Assembly: GCA_027531395.1 (NCBI GenBank)
Contig: JAPZRO010000004.1
Coordinates: 186,001 to 250,000 of the forward strand
From: Porphyrobacter sp.
GTDB taxonomy: Bacteria > Pseudomonadota > Alphaproteobacteria > Sphingomonadales > Sphingomonadaceae
DNA: 64,000 nucleotides
Reading direction: 5' to 3'
Shown piece after piece: positions 36,002-45,263 of the stretch (its first letter is position 1; the number at the start of each line of letters is the position of its first letter). A program made the position numbers and the translations under genes. A model generated the notes under the pieces. The model did not search any database. It was not told the DNA's origin and saw only the letters and a program-made list of their open reading frames with translations.

Positions 36002-36238
36002 ATGAGCGATACTGCCGATCGGGTGGCAAAGATTGTCGTCGAGCATCTCGGCGTCGAGGCTGACAAGGTCACCCAGGATGCCAGCTTCATCGACGATCTC
36101 GGTGCGGACAGCCTCGACATCGTCGAGCTGGTGATGGCCTTCGAAGAGGAATTCGGCGTCGAAATCCCCGACGATGCGGCCGAAAAGATCACCACGGTCG
36201 GCGACGCGACCAAGTACATTGAAGAGCACAAGGGCTAA
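36002..36238 (+). CDS. acpP: Acyl carrier protein
   Basis: A 78-residue acidic four-helix carrier. S37 in [10 protein letters not shown] is the phosphopantetheine attachment site. A GAGGGAA ribosome-binding site precedes ATG 36002. It is followed by fabF, its partner in fatty acid synthesis, about 200 bp downstream. Confidence 0.97.
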   Translation: MSDTADRVAKIVVEHLGVEADKVTQDASFIDDLGADSLDIVELVMAFEEEFGVEIPDDAAEKITTVGDATKYIEEHKG

Positions 36239-36383
36239 CACCCTCAAGGACGCCCCGGTGTCCGCGCCTGCTTTCCGCCTGCCCATCGGGGATAAGGCGG
36301 GGCATTTGTCCGGCAACCCGTTTGCCGACACGCGGATCAGGGCCTAGACAGGCTCAGCCCTACCCGGGTTGGGCCTGTTGCTT

Positions 36384-36437
36384 TTTCGGAGCCAGGCTCC
36401 CTTTCGGAGCCAGTCTCTCTTTCGGAGAACGCGAATG
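36384..36437 (+). repeat. Three 18-bp tandem repeats running into the fabF start codon
   Basis: TTTCGGAGCCAGGCTCCC, TTTCGGAGCCAGTCTCTC and TTTCGGAGAACGCGAATG are three contiguous 18-bp units sharing TTTCGGAG; the third ends with the fabF ATG. Each unit holds a GGAG that could serve as a Shine-Dalgarno. The unit length is a multiple of 3, so the block is also open in the fabF frame from a TTG at 36369. Confidence 0.7.
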
Positions 36438-37694
36438 CGCCGTGTGGTTGTAACCGGCCTCGGTCTTGTCACCCCGCTCGGGGGCGATGTCGAAACGACG
36501 TGGGCAAACCTGATTGCCGGTGAAAGCGGGGCGGGTCAGATTACCCGCTTCGATGCCTCGAACCAGAAGTGCACCATCGCCTGCGAGGTGAAGGGCAAGG
36601 ATCATCCCTGGGGCTTCGACCCCGACAAGCGCGTGGATCACAAGGTCCAGCGCCAGGTCGATCCCTTCATCGTCTACGGCATCGATGCCGCCGGACAGGC
36701 GCTGGAAGATGCGGGCCTGACCGACATGACCGAAGCCGAAAAGGAGCGCACCGGCTGCTCGATCGGCTCGGGGATCGGCGGCTTGCCGGGCATCGAGATC
36801 GAGAGCGTCAACCTGCACGAGCGCGGGCCGGGCCGGGTTTCTCCGCACTTCGTCCACGGACGCCTGATCAACCTGATCACCGGGCAGGTGCAGATCAAGT
36901 ACGGCTTCATGGGCCCGAACCACGCGGTGGTGACGGCCTGCTCGACCGGCGCGCACTCGATCGGCGATGCCGCGCGGATGATCGCGGCTGACGATGCCGA
37001 CATCATGCTGGCAGGCGGGGCGGAAAGCACCATCAACCCGCTCGGCATTGCCGGTTTCGCGCAGGCGCGTGCGCTCAACATGAGCATGAACGACCGCCCG
37101 ACCGAAGCCAGCCGCCCCTACGACCGGAACCGTGACGGCTTCGTCATGGGCGAGGGCGCGGGCGTGGTGGTGCTCGAGGAATACGAGCGCGCCAAGGCGC
37201 GCGGCGCCAAGATCTACGCCGAAGTCACCGGCTATGGCCTGTCGGGCGATGCCTACCACGTCACCGCCCCGCACCCCGAGGGCCGCGGCGCGGAACTGGC
37301 GATGCGCATGGCGCTCAAGAAGGCGGGCCTCGGGCCCGGCGATATCGACTACATCAACGCCCACGGCACCAGCACCATGGCCGACACCATCGAGCTCGCT
37401 GCGATCAAGCGCGTGCTGGGAGAGGATCTGGGCGGCGCGTCGATGTCCTCGACCAAGAGCGCGATCGGCCACCTGCTGGGCGGCGCGGGCGCTGTCGAGG
37501 CGATCTTCTGCATCCTCGCGATGCGCGACGGGATCGTGCCGCCGACGCTCAACCTGCATGATCCCGACGACGGCACCGAAGGCATCGACCTCGTGCCGCT
37601 GAAGGCGAAGAAGCGCGAAGTGCGTGCGGTGCTCAACAACTCGTTCGGTTTCGGCGGCACCAACGCCTCGATCATCATGCAGAAGGTCGACTGA
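36435..37694 (+). CDS. fabF: 3-oxoacyl-[ACP] synthase II
   Basis: Condensing enzyme of fatty acid elongation, 419 residues. Active-site Cys169 lies in [12 protein letters not shown], with His in [14 protein letters not shown] and His in [13 protein letters not shown] completing the triad. ATG 36435 gives the standard N-terminus [17 protein letters not shown]. The in-frame extension upstream (to TTG 36369) is made of the 18-bp repeats and is unlikely to be translated. It is followed 4 bp later by mltG. Confidence 0.97.
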   Translation: MRRVVVTGLGLVTPLGGDVETTWANLIAGESGAGQITRFDASNQKCTIACEVKGKDHPWGFDPDKRVDHKVQRQVDPFIVYGIDAAGQALEDAGLTDMTEAEKERTGCSIGSGIGGLPGIEIESVNLHERGPGRVSPHFVHGRLINLITGQVQIKYGFMGPNHAVVTACSTGAHSIGDAARMIAADDADIMLAGGAESTINPLGIAGFAQARALNMSMNDRPTEASRPYDRNRDGFVMGEGAGVVVLEEYERAKARGAKIYAEVTGYGLSGDAYHVTAPHPEGRGAELAMRMALKKAGLGPGDIDYINAHGTSTMADTIELAAIKRVLGEDLGGASMSSTKSAIGHLLGGAGAVEAIFCILAMRDGIVPPTLNLHDPDDGTEGIDLVPLKAKKREVRAVLNNSFGFGGTNASIIMQKVD

Positions 37695-37698
37695 CACC

Positions 37699-38664
37699 GT
37701 GAACCGCGCGCGGGGTCTGCTGCTGCTAGTGGTCGGCCTCGTGGTCGCGGGGCTGGTGCTCGCGTGGACCTTCCTCGGCGGGGCGACCATCGAGAAAGAG
37801 ACCAGCTTCACCATCCCCGCCGGCGCATCGGTCGCCAAAGTGGCGGACAAGCTCGAGGCCGAGGGGCTGATTTCCTCGGCCTCCGGCTTCATGCTGCAGG
37901 CGCGCATCTTCGGTTCCGACGCGCCGATCCAGGCAGGCGAGTTCCTGCTCACCCCGGACATGAGCCAGGGCGACATCCTCGAAGCCTTCCAGTCGGGTGA
38001 CGTGATCCGCCGCTTCGTCACCATCCCCGAAGGGATGCCCTCGATCCTCGTGTGGGAACGCCTGATGGCCGAGGAGCTGCTCACCGGCGAGGTCGACGTG
38101 CCGCCCGAAGGCTCGATCCTGCCCGACACCTACGCCTTCGAGCGCGGGCAGAGCCGCAAGGCACTGGTCGAACAGATGCAGGCGGCGATGGACAAGGCGC
38201 TGGCCGAGGAATGGGCCAAGCGCGGCCCGGGCATCGCGGTCGATACCATGCGCGACGCGCTGATCCTCGCCTCGATCGTCGAGAAGGAGACCGGAAAGCC
38301 CGAGGAGCGCGGCATGGTCGCGGGGCTCTATTCCAACCGCGTGCGCACCGGCATGAAGCTGCAGGCGGACCCGACCATCATCTACCCGATCACCAAGGGC
38401 AAGCCGCTCGGCCGCCGCATCCGCCAGTCCGAGATCGCTGCGGTCAACGGCTACAACACCTACACCCGCGTCGGCCTGCCCGAAGGCCCGATCACCAATC
38501 CCGGGCGCGACAGCATCGCCGCGGTGCTCAACCCGGCCCGCACCAGCGCGCTGTTCATGGTGGCCGACGGCACCGGCGGCCACTGGTTCGCCGACACGCT
38601 GGAACAGCACAACGCCAACGTCGCCAAGTGGTACGCGATCCGCCGCGAGCGGGGCGAGATGTAA
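37699..38664 (+). CDS. mltG: Endolytic transglycosylase MltG (YceG)
   Basis: Inner-membrane lytic transglycosylase that cleaves nascent glycan strands, setting their length. The 321-residue product has one N-terminal membrane helix (LLLLVVGLVVAGLVLAWTF), a LysM-like region, and the YceG core with the catalytic Glu in LASIVEKETG (about residues 195-197) and QADPTIIYP. The start is GTG 37699, just after the fabF stop. The fabF-mltG pairing is common in proteobacteria. Confidence 0.94.
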   Translation: MNRARGLLLLVVGLVVAGLVLAWTFLGGATIEKETSFTIPAGASVAKVADKLEAEGLISSASGFMLQARIFGSDAPIQAGEFLLTPDMSQGDILEAFQSGDVIRRFVTIPEGMPSILVWERLMAEELLTGEVDVPPEGSILPDTYAFERGQSRKALVEQMQAAMDKALAEEWAKRGPGIAVDTMRDALILASIVEKETGKPEERGMVAGLYSNRVRTGMKLQADPTIIYPITKGKPLGRRIRQSEIAAVNGYNTYTRVGLPEGPITNPGRDSIAAVLNPARTSALFMVADGTGGHWFADTLEQHNANVAKWYAIRRERGEM

Positions 38665-38668
38665 GGGC

Positions 38669-39208
38669 CTGCGCGAAATCCCGCAGCCCTTCATCCTCAC
38701 CGCTGCCCTGCCGCCCGATCTGGCGGGCTTTGCCGAAGGGTTGCGGCGCGCGCACTACCCGCCCGAGCGCAACCACCTCCACGCCCACGTCACCCTGTTC
38801 CACGCCTTCGCGCCCTCGCTGCTTGAGGAGCTGTGTGACTTCATGCCGCGCATCGCCGCCGAATTTGCCGCTCCGCAAGGCGCAGTGAAGGGGGTGATGG
38901 ATCTGGGCAAGGGCACCGCGATCGCGCTCGAGGCGCCGCAGCTGCTGGCCCTGCGTGCCGGCATCGCCGAGCACTTCCACGGCAGCCTGACGAGCCAAGA
39001 CCTCTACGAGCCGCGCCCGCACATCACCATCCAGAACAAGGTGACGAAGGAAGAGGCTAGGGCGCTCCAGGCCAACCTGCCCCCGCTGCTTGCGTCGTGG
39101 ATGGCCAAGGGGCGCTTCGCCTTCCCCGCGCTGGAGCTGTGGCACTATCGCGGCGGACCGTGGGAGCGGGTCAAGGCCTGCGCGTTCCGCGGGCGCGAGA
39201 GGCTCTGA
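38669..39208 (+). CDS. 2H phosphoesterase (2'-5' RNA ligase-like); non-canonical start
   Basis: Two HxT motifs identify the 2H fold: HAHVTLFHA (H40, T42) and RPHITIQN (H118, T120), counting from CTG 38669. The stretch QPFILTAALPPDLAGFAEGLRRAHYPPERN before them is the expected first strand and helix of the fold. It lies upstream of the first ATG/GTG/TTG codon in frame (TTG 38741). Starting at TTG would remove that strand. CTG 38669, placed 5 bp after the mltG stop with AAGGG nearby, is therefore proposed. Substrate unknown. The family call is firm; the start is not. Confidence 0.8.
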   Translation: MREIPQPFILTAALPPDLAGFAEGLRRAHYPPERNHLHAHVTLFHAFAPSLLEELCDFMPRIAAEFAAPQGAVKGVMDLGKGTAIALEAPQLLALRAGIAEHFHGSLTSQDLYEPRPHITIQNKVTKEEARALQANLPPLLASWMAKGRFAFPALELWHYRGGPWERVKACAFRGRERL

Positions 39209-39323
39209 AGCCCGCCGCGCAACGGGGCTTGACCCCGCGCGCTCCCCGCCCTAATGGCGCGCCTCGCCCGGGCCGACACCCGGAGCCGAATCCGGCCCGG
39301 AAAGCCGCGCCGGATGCCCATGG

Positions 39324-39400
39324 GGCGGAGTAGCTCAGCCGGTTAGAGCAGCGGAATCATAATCCGCGTGTCGGGGGTTCGAGTCCCTCCTCCGCTACCA
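39324..39400 (+). tRNA. tRNA-Met (anticodon CAT)
   Basis: Cloverleaf with acceptor GGCGGAG pairing CTCCGCT (G1-U72 wobble), D-arm AGCTCAGCCGGTTAGAGC, anticodon stem GCGGA/TCCGC around ATCATAA, T-arm around TTCGAGT, discriminator A and encoded CCA at 39398-39400. CAT could mean elongator Met, initiator or lysidine-modified Ile. The initiator is unlikely because the anticodon stem lacks three G-C pairs. Elongator Met is preferred. Confidence 0.93.
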
Positions 39401-39479
39401 TCGTCCCCTTGCCGCAAGTCCGGTTGTAACCCTGCCGAACCTCCTGTAGCCCTTGCACAGGGGAACGGGGGGACTTTCC

Positions 39480-40604
39480 ATGAGAATGACGACGATCGCG
39501 ATCACTGCGGCTGTTCTGGCTGCATTTGTGCCGGCTGGCAGCGTTGCGGCGCATGAATCGCCCGAGCACGCGCTTGAGGCCGGGCGGGTTGAGGCGATGC
39601 GGGCGGCAACGCAGGCCTTTCTGGCCAGCCTCGACGACGCCGGGCGCACAGCGGTGCAGGCGAGCCTTGACGATAATGCCCGGCGCACCGCGTGGTCGAA
39701 CCTGCCCGCCAGCATGGTGCCGCGCTCCGGCCTTGCGGTTGCGCAGATGAATGCCGACCAGCGCAAGGCGCTCCACGCGATGCTGGCGGCGGCCTTTTCG
39801 AGCCAGGGCTATCTCAAGACGATCACCTCTATGTGGCACGAGGATGTGCTCCATGAGCTGACCCTCGCAGCGATTGCCAAGCTGCCCGATGGCGATCCGG
39901 CCAAGGAGCGGGGACGCGCCTTCGCGCCAAATTTCGACAGCGAGAAGTTCTTCGTCACCGTGTTCGGCGATCCGGCGGGCAAGGACTGGGGCTGGATGAT
40001 GACCGGGCACCACTACGCGGCCAACTTTACCGTCGCGGACGGCAAGATCGCCTTCACCCCGCTGTTTCTCGGCGCCAATCCGCAGACCGTGCCTGACGGG
40101 CGGTTCGCGGGCTGGCGCCTGCTCCAGCACGAGGCCGACCGCGCCTTTGCGCTGTTGGGGGCGATGAGCCCGGAGCAGGTGAAGCGGGCTGTCATCGCCG
40201 GTGCGGTCGACAACACGGTGTTTGCGGGCAAGGGCCGGCAGGACCGTGCAGGGGCGCCCAAAGGCATCCCCGCCTCCGCGCTCGATCCGGTGCAGCGCCA
40301 GTTGCTGCTAGCGCTGATCGACGAATATCTCGGCGATGCCTCGGACGAAGCCGCCGCGCGCCAGCGCGCTGCGATCGCCGCGGACGGCCCGGACAAGCTC
40401 CACTTCGCGTGGTGGGGGCCGACCGGCGATCCCAAGGCGCGCTACATGTTCCAGGTCGAGGGCCCCTCGATCATCATCGACTACGTGCGCGAAGGCTCAC
40501 CGGGCGGGGGCTTCAACCACGTCCATTCGATCGCGCGCGATCCCCGCAACGATTACGGCGCGCTCTGGCTCGAGCAGCACTACAAGGAAGCCCATCAGGA
40601 CTGA
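39480..40604 (+). CDS. Exported DUF3500 protein
   Basis: A 374-residue protein with a signal peptide (TTIAITAAVLAAFVPAGSVAAHE) and the DUF3500 body, recognised from MMTGHHYAANFTVADGKIAFTP, GQ-rich helices and the C-terminal HFAWWGPTGDPKARYMFQVEGP. Such proteins are extracytoplasmic with no assigned activity. The many His residues (GHHY, FNHVHSIARDP) suggest metal binding. ATG 39480 has a G-rich site upstream. It lies 79 bp after tRNA-Met. Confidence 0.85.
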   Translation: MRMTTIAITAAVLAAFVPAGSVAAHESPEHALEAGRVEAMRAATQAFLASLDDAGRTAVQASLDDNARRTAWSNLPASMVPRSGLAVAQMNADQRKALHAMLAAAFSSQGYLKTITSMWHEDVLHELTLAAIAKLPDGDPAKERGRAFAPNFDSEKFFVTVFGDPAGKDWGWMMTGHHYAANFTVADGKIAFTPLFLGANPQTVPDGRFAGWRLLQHEADRAFALLGAMSPEQVKRAVIAGAVDNTVFAGKGRQDRAGAPKGIPASALDPVQRQLLLALIDEYLGDASDEAAARQRAAIAADGPDKLHFAWWGPTGDPKARYMFQVEGPSIIIDYVREGSPGGGFNHVHSIARDPRNDYGALWLEQHYKEAHQD

Positions 40605-40625
40605 CCGGCGCGCGCCGGCGTCCGG

Positions 40626-42428
40626 TCAGGATTTCCGGTGCTTGTGCCGCGGCGGGCCGCCGGGGCCGGTTTTCTTGCCGTGCCACGGCTTGGCGCCGGG
40701 CGCGCCTGCGGCCCGTTCGGGCTTGCGGGCGAAACCCTTGCCGACCGGCTTGGCCTTGACGAAGCCGGCATCGTTGGCGCTGCGCGAGGGGCGGAGCTGG
40801 CGGTTGCTGCGTGCAGCCTCGCGCGGGCCGCTGTCCGAACGTTCGATGTGCAGCGTCTCGCCCTCACTCTCGCGCTCGGCGGCGCCGGTGCGTGCGGCGG
40901 CGGTGGCAAACTTGTCGGCGATGGCGCGCGGGATCTGGAAATAGGTCTCGGTCTGACCGATGCGGATGGCACCGATCTCGCCGCGGGTGACATGGCCGCG
41001 GCGGCAGATCAGCGGCAGGACCCAACGTGGGTCGGCGCCTTCGCTGCGGCCGAGATCCATCCGGAACCACACCGTGTCCTCGAAGCCGGGGCGGTGACGC
41101 TCCTTCTGGGCCTCGCGCGTGTTGGCGACGATTTCCTCAGGCTCGGGCATGCTGGCGCGGTGGGCGTGGACCAGCATCGCGGCGATCTCTTCGGGGCTGC
41201 GGGTTTCCAGCAGGCGGCGGGCGAGTTCGCGATCGGCATCCTCGACTTCGACTGGCGCGAGCAGCTTGGCTAGAAGGCGCTCGCGATCACGCTCGATGAT
41301 CGCCTCGCGGCTCGGTACGTCCTGCCATTCGGCGGCGATCTTGGCGCGGCCCAGCATCGCCTCGGTGCGGCGACGGGCGGAGAAGGGGACGATCAGCACA
41401 GCAACGCCCTTGCGACCGGCACGGCCGGTGCGGCCCGAACGGTGCTGGAGCGTCTCCGCATCGCGCGGAAGCTCGACATGGACGACGAGGCTCAAGGTCG
41501 GCAGATCGATCCCGCGCGCGGCGACATCGGTGGCGACGCACACGCGGGCGCGGCCATCGCGCAGGGCTTGCAGCGCGTGGTTGCGTTCGGACTGCGAATG
41601 CTCGCCCGACAGCGCGACCACGGCAAAGCCGCGCTCCTGCAGGGTCGCGGCCAAGTGGCGCACCTTCTCGCGCGTGGCGCAGAACAGGATCGCGGTTTCC
41701 GCCTCGTGGAAGCGCAGCAGGTTGACCACCGCGTTCTCGATTTCGGGCGGCGAGACAGTGACGGCCTGATAGGCGATATCGCCATGCCCGCGCCCTTCGG
41801 CGATGGTGGCGATGCGCAGCGCCTCATGCTGGTAGCGACGGGCCAGCGCCTCGATCGGGCGCGGCATGGTGGCCGAGAACAGCAAGGTGCGGCGGGTGTC
41901 AGGCGTGCCGTCGAGGATCGCCTCCAGCTCCTCGCGGAAGCCCATGTCGAGCATCTCGTCGGCTTCATCGAGCACGGCGACGGCAAGGCTGGCGAGGTTG
42001 AGCGCGCCGCGCTCGAAATGGTCGCGCAACCGGCCCGGGGTGCCGACCACGATCGCGGGGCCGCCCGACAGCATCTTGCGCTCGGCCGAGGGGTTCATGC
42101 CGCCCACGCAGGTCGCCACCCTTGCGCCGGTGCGGGCGTAGAGCCATTCCAGCTCGCGGCTGACCTGCAGCGCCAGTTCGCGGGTCGGGGTGATCACCAG
42201 CGCCAGCGGCGCGGGCGCGAAACCGATCCGGCCATCCTCGCCTAGCAACTGGTCCGCCATGGCGAGGCCGAAGGCGACGGTCTTGCCCGAGCCGGTCTGT
42301 GCCGAGACCACCAGATCGCGCCCGGCGGCCTCGGGCTGGAGCACGGCGGCCTGTACGGGCGTGGCGGCGGCGTATTCGCGCTCGGCCAGTGCGGCGGCGA
42401 GCGGAGCGGGAAGTGCGGGGAACGTCAT
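40626..42428 (-). CDS. DEAD-box RNA helicase with DbpA-like C-terminal domain
   Basis: A 600-residue ATP-dependent RNA helicase. The Q-motif region is followed by motif I AQTGSGKT, motif Ia PTRELALQ, motif II VLDEADEML, motif III FSATM and motif VI HRSGRTGRAGR. The C-terminal part (about residues 430-510) resembles the DbpA RNA-binding domain (RGHVTRGEIGAIRIGQTETYFQIP) and is followed by a basic, Lys/Arg/Gly-rich tail. Probable role in ribosome assembly or cold-shock RNA metabolism. ATG 42428 is chosen over upstream frames. Confidence 0.93.
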   Translation of the reverse strand: MTFPALPAPLAAALAEREYAAATPVQAAVLQPEAAGRDLVVSAQTGSGKTVAFGLAMADQLLGEDGRIGFAPAPLALVITPTRELALQVSRELEWLYARTGARVATCVGGMNPSAERKMLSGGPAIVVGTPGRLRDHFERGALNLASLAVAVLDEADEMLDMGFREELEAILDGTPDTRRTLLFSATMPRPIEALARRYQHEALRIATIAEGRGHGDIAYQAVTVSPPEIENAVVNLLRFHEAETAILFCATREKVRHLAATLQERGFAVVALSGEHSQSERNHALQALRDGRARVCVATDVAARGIDLPTLSLVVHVELPRDAETLQHRSGRTGRAGRKGVAVLIVPFSARRRTEAMLGRAKIAAEWQDVPSREAIIERDRERLLAKLLAPVEVEDADRELARRLLETRSPEEIAAMLVHAHRASMPEPEEIVANTREAQKERHRPGFEDTVWFRMDLGRSEGADPRWVLPLICRRGHVTRGEIGAIRIGQTETYFQIPRAIADKFATAAARTGAAERESEGETLHIERSDSGPREAARSNRQLRPSRSANDAGFVKAKPVGKGFARKPERAAGAPGAKPWHGKKTGPGGPPRHKHRKS

Positions 42429-42940
42429 GGGCGTGGAACTCGAATCATGCAGCGCGCCAAAACGGCGCGGCGAACGCGGCTGGGTGAGCAGGGCATCCGG
42501 AGAAAAGGGGCGCAAGCCGGTGCGGCTACGCCAATGAATGCGCAGGCCCATACCCTAAATGTGGCCTCACGGCTTGCGAAAAATGACGTGCGGGCCAGAG
42601 CCGCTCCGGCGACCCGTCTCGGGGCATCGGTGCCAGTGGTTGTGACACCGCCTTGGCCACACCCCGGAACTCTTCCCAATCCATTACTTACATTCCTGTC
42701 AGTTTAGTTAGGAAACTGGTTATTCCGGTTCGCGGATGCGGGAAAAAGGGCACTGGCAAGGTGCTAAAATTGCATGAACTTGCATAAATACGACAGGATG
42801 CAAACGTTTTATCCCCCGTATGAAACGTTCTGTCTGATTTTTGCATTTTGACTGATGTCAAAGAATGCCACGCCAAGTGGCGCAAGAGTGGCTCCGAGGC
42901 CGCCGGGAAGGAAATCCGGGGTGTCTTTGGGAGACCACTT
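42429..42940. promoter_or_regulatory. 512-bp gene-free region upstream of the HAF autotransporter
   Basis: No convincing gene. The part from about 42660 to 42850 is distinctly AT-richer than the surroundings. It holds TTGCAT at 42770-42775, 42780-42785 (10 bp apart) and 42841-42846, and the inverted copy ATGCAA at 42798-42803. AAACGTT occurs at 42802-42808 and 42823-42829. A GGGAG ribosome-binding site for the downstream gene lies at 42929-42933. The layout suggests a multi-site regulated promoter. Confidence 0.5.
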
Positions 42941-45190
42941 ATGACCACTATCTGTCTGAAGAATCCGGCAGTGTCGGCGCGCTCGGCATTGCAGAATCGT
43001 AGCCTCAGGGCGGCAGGATTGCTGGCCACCACTGCGCTCGTCTCGGTCTGGAGTCCGGCCGCGCTGGCCCAGTCCAGCGGCCCGATCGACGTGCCGCTCG
43101 ACGTGATGTTCGATCTCGGCACACTGGAAGACGGCGCAGAGGCCTATTCCTACGCCGTCGATGTCAGTGCGGACGGCAATGTCGTGGTCGGTGAATCCCG
43201 GGTCAACATTTCCGAGAACAACTGGAACTACCATGCCTTCATCTGGACGCCCGAGAACGGCATGGTCGATCTCGGCACGCTCGGCGGCACCTATTCCTAC
43301 GCCCGCGCAGTCAGCGCCGACGGCAATGTCGTGGTCGGGCAATCCAGCCTTTCGGGCAACAATTCCAACCGCGCCTTCCGCTGGACTTCCGCAGGCGGAA
43401 TGCAGGATCTCGGCACGCTCGGGGGCACCTATTCCTACGCCTATGATCTCAGCAGCGATGGTGCGGTGGTGGTCGGCTATTCCTATGTCGATACGACCAA
43501 CAGCCACCACCATGCATTCCGCTGGACGCAGGCGGGCGGCATGGCCGATCTCGGCACGCTCGGGGGGGAATACTCCTATGCCGTGGCCACCAATGGCGAT
43601 GGCTCAGTGGTGGTCGGCGAATCCGACATCACCACCGGCGAGGGCAATGCCAATCGCGCCTTCCGCTGGACGCAGGCGGGCGGGATGGTCAACCTCGGCA
43701 CGCTGGGGGGCAACTACTCCTACGCGCGCGATGTCGACGATTCGGGCGCGGTGGTGGTCGGCTATTCCACGACCGATACCGCCAATAACTTCTACCATGC
43801 CTTCCGCTGGACGCAGGCGGCCGGGATCCAGGATCTCGGTACGCTGGGCGGGAACTATTCCTATGCCCGCCGCATCAGCGCCGACGGCAGCACCATCGTC
43901 GGCTACTCCTACGTTGTCGATAACACCGCTCATCGCGCCTTCCGCTGGACCGAGGCGACCGGGATGCAGGATCTCGGCACGCTTGGCGGGGACTGGTCCT
44001 ACGGCGAGGATGTCAGCGCCGATGGTTCGGTTGTGGCGGGTTATTCGCACATCGGCGGCGAGGACAACTACTATCATGCCTTCCGCTGGACCGAGGAAGA
44101 CGGGATGGTCGACCTCGGCACGCTCGGGGGGCGCTGGTCCTACGCATGGGCCATCAGCGACGACGGCAGCACGATCGTCGGCCAGTCGGAAACCTCGGAG
44201 CAGGGACGCTACCGAGCCTTCATCTACCGCACGCAGATCCAGGACTTCACCAACATGATCGCGTCCTTCGGGCTGCTCGCCAATGATCTGGCGCTCACCA
44301 CCGAGTTCCAGCGCGACATGACGGCCTGGGCTGCCGATGGTGGCTGCAATCCGCGCGCCGACCAGAGCTTCTGCCTCGGGGTCGACGGCCTGATGACCAT
44401 GACCGGTGCAGACGGTGCGCTCGGCATCGCCAAGCGCGAGGACCAGACGGTGAAGTTCAGCGCCGCCTACCGCGCCAGCGAGCAGATCGTGGTCGGCATC
44501 GGCGCGGTCATCACCGACTACCGCACCCCGATCGGCGCGATCACGCCGGACGACGGCAATGCCTTCGGGGCGTGGGTCGCCTATGACAGCGATCCCGCCG
44601 AAGCGACGGGCCTCTCGGGCCGGGTCGGCGTGGCCTTTGCCAGTCAGGACAACGCGTTCCAGCGCGGCATCGGGCTGGAGAATGTGGAGGTCACGCCGGG
44701 CGAATCCGAAATCGGCACCACCACCATCACCGGGGAACTGTCCTATGGCGTCGATGTTGGCGGCGGGATCGTGCTGGCACCGGTGCTCGGCCTGACGTGG
44801 CAGGGCAGCGATCTCGATGCCTTTACCGAGGCACCGGGGGACTTCCCCGCCGACTTCGCCGGGGGTTCGTTCGACGCGACCTTCGCCACGGTCGGGGTCG
44901 AGGCGATCATCCCGGTCGGCAGCGGCGGAACCTTCACGCTCGGCGCGATGGTCGAGCGCGATTTCGATGCCGACATTGTCCAGCTGGAGGGCACTTCGGA
45001 GATCCCGGGCCTCGAGGCCTTCACCGTCCCGGCCATGCTCGAACGCGAGGATACCCGTCCGCGCGCCGAGGCGCGGTTCAGCCAGGAGGTTGGCCCGGGC
45101 GTGGTCTCGCTGTTCGGCCGGGTCGGCGCGCCGACCTTCGGCGACAAGGCCCGCTATGCCGTGGGGATCGGCTTTGGCATTGGCTTCTGA
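42941..45190 (+). CDS. HAF-repeat autotransporter
   Basis: A 749-residue surface protein: signal peptide ending near WSPAALAQSS, then eight tandem HAF repeats of 46-52 residues (consensus MxDLGTLGGxYSYAxxVSADGxVVVGxS...RAFRWTxAxG, shown in parts), a linker with two Cys (GGCNPRADQSFCLG), and a C-terminal autotransporter-type beta-barrel ending in GIGFGIGF. The terminal Phe fits BAM recognition. HAF repeats probably form a beta-propeller-like passenger. ATG 42941 has GGGAG 7 bp upstream. The ligand is unknown. Confidence 0.88.
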   Translation: MTTICLKNPAVSARSALQNRSLRAAGLLATTALVSVWSPAALAQSSGPIDVPLDVMFDLGTLEDGAEAYSYAVDVSADGNVVVGESRVNISENNWNYHAFIWTPENGMVDLGTLGGTYSYARAVSADGNVVVGQSSLSGNNSNRAFRWTSAGGMQDLGTLGGTYSYAYDLSSDGAVVVGYSYVDTTNSHHHAFRWTQAGGMADLGTLGGEYSYAVATNGDGSVVVGESDITTGEGNANRAFRWTQAGGMVNLGTLGGNYSYARDVDDSGAVVVGYSTTDTANNFYHAFRWTQAAGIQDLGTLGGNYSYARRISADGSTIVGYSYVVDNTAHRAFRWTEATGMQDLGTLGGDWSYGEDVSADGSVVAGYSHIGGEDNYYHAFRWTEEDGMVDLGTLGGRWSYAWAISDDGSTIVGQSETSEQGRYRAFIYRTQIQDFTNMIASFGLLANDLALTTEFQRDMTAWAADGGCNPRADQSFCLGVDGLMTMTGADGALGIAKREDQTVKFSAAYRASEQIVVGIGAVITDYRTPIGAITPDDGNAFGAWVAYDSDPAEATGLSGRVGVAFASQDNAFQRGIGLENVEVTPGESEIGTTTITGELSYGVDVGGGIVLAPVLGLTWQGSDLDAFTEAPGDFPADFAGGSFDATFATVGVEAIIPVGSGGTFTLGAMVERDFDADIVQLEGTSEIPGLEAFTVPAMLEREDTRPRAEARFSQEVGPGVVSLFGRVGAPTFGDKARYAVGIGFGIGF
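43106..44238 (+). repeat. Eight HAF coding repeats
   Basis: Eight in-frame units of about 140-155 bp, each with a DLGTLGG-type start followed by YSYA and VVVG or TIVG. The first unit is more divergent (DLGTLEDG plus a longer loop) and the last degenerates at its end. Nucleotide identity is highest across the GATCTCGGCACGCTCGG core. The period is coding, so this is a protein repeat and not a CRISPR or satellite. Confidence 0.85.
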
Positions 45191-45212
45191 AGCCTGCCGG
45201 GCCACAAGCGTC

Positions 45213-45240
45213 GGCGGGCAGGTCTTCGGGCCTGCCCGCC
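45213..45240 (+). terminator. Perfect 10-bp hairpin after the autotransporter gene
   Basis: GGCGGGCAGG, loop TCTTCGGG, CCTGCCCGCC. It starts 22 bp after the autotransporter stop and ends 23 bp before the methyltransferase ATG. There is no U-tract, so it may act as a processing or attenuation element rather than a full terminator. Confidence 0.55.
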
Positions 45241-45263
45241 GGGGCGTCGCAAGGGGGATCGAC

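Noticed and set aside
39324..39480. tRNA-Met as an integration site for a mobile element
   Set aside because: No integrase, no duplicated tRNA 3' end and no composition change is seen next to it.
43106..44238. Regular repeats as a CRISPR array
   Set aside because: The units are about 140 bp, in frame, and code for HAF protein repeats; there are no short identical repeats with unique spacers and no cas genes.
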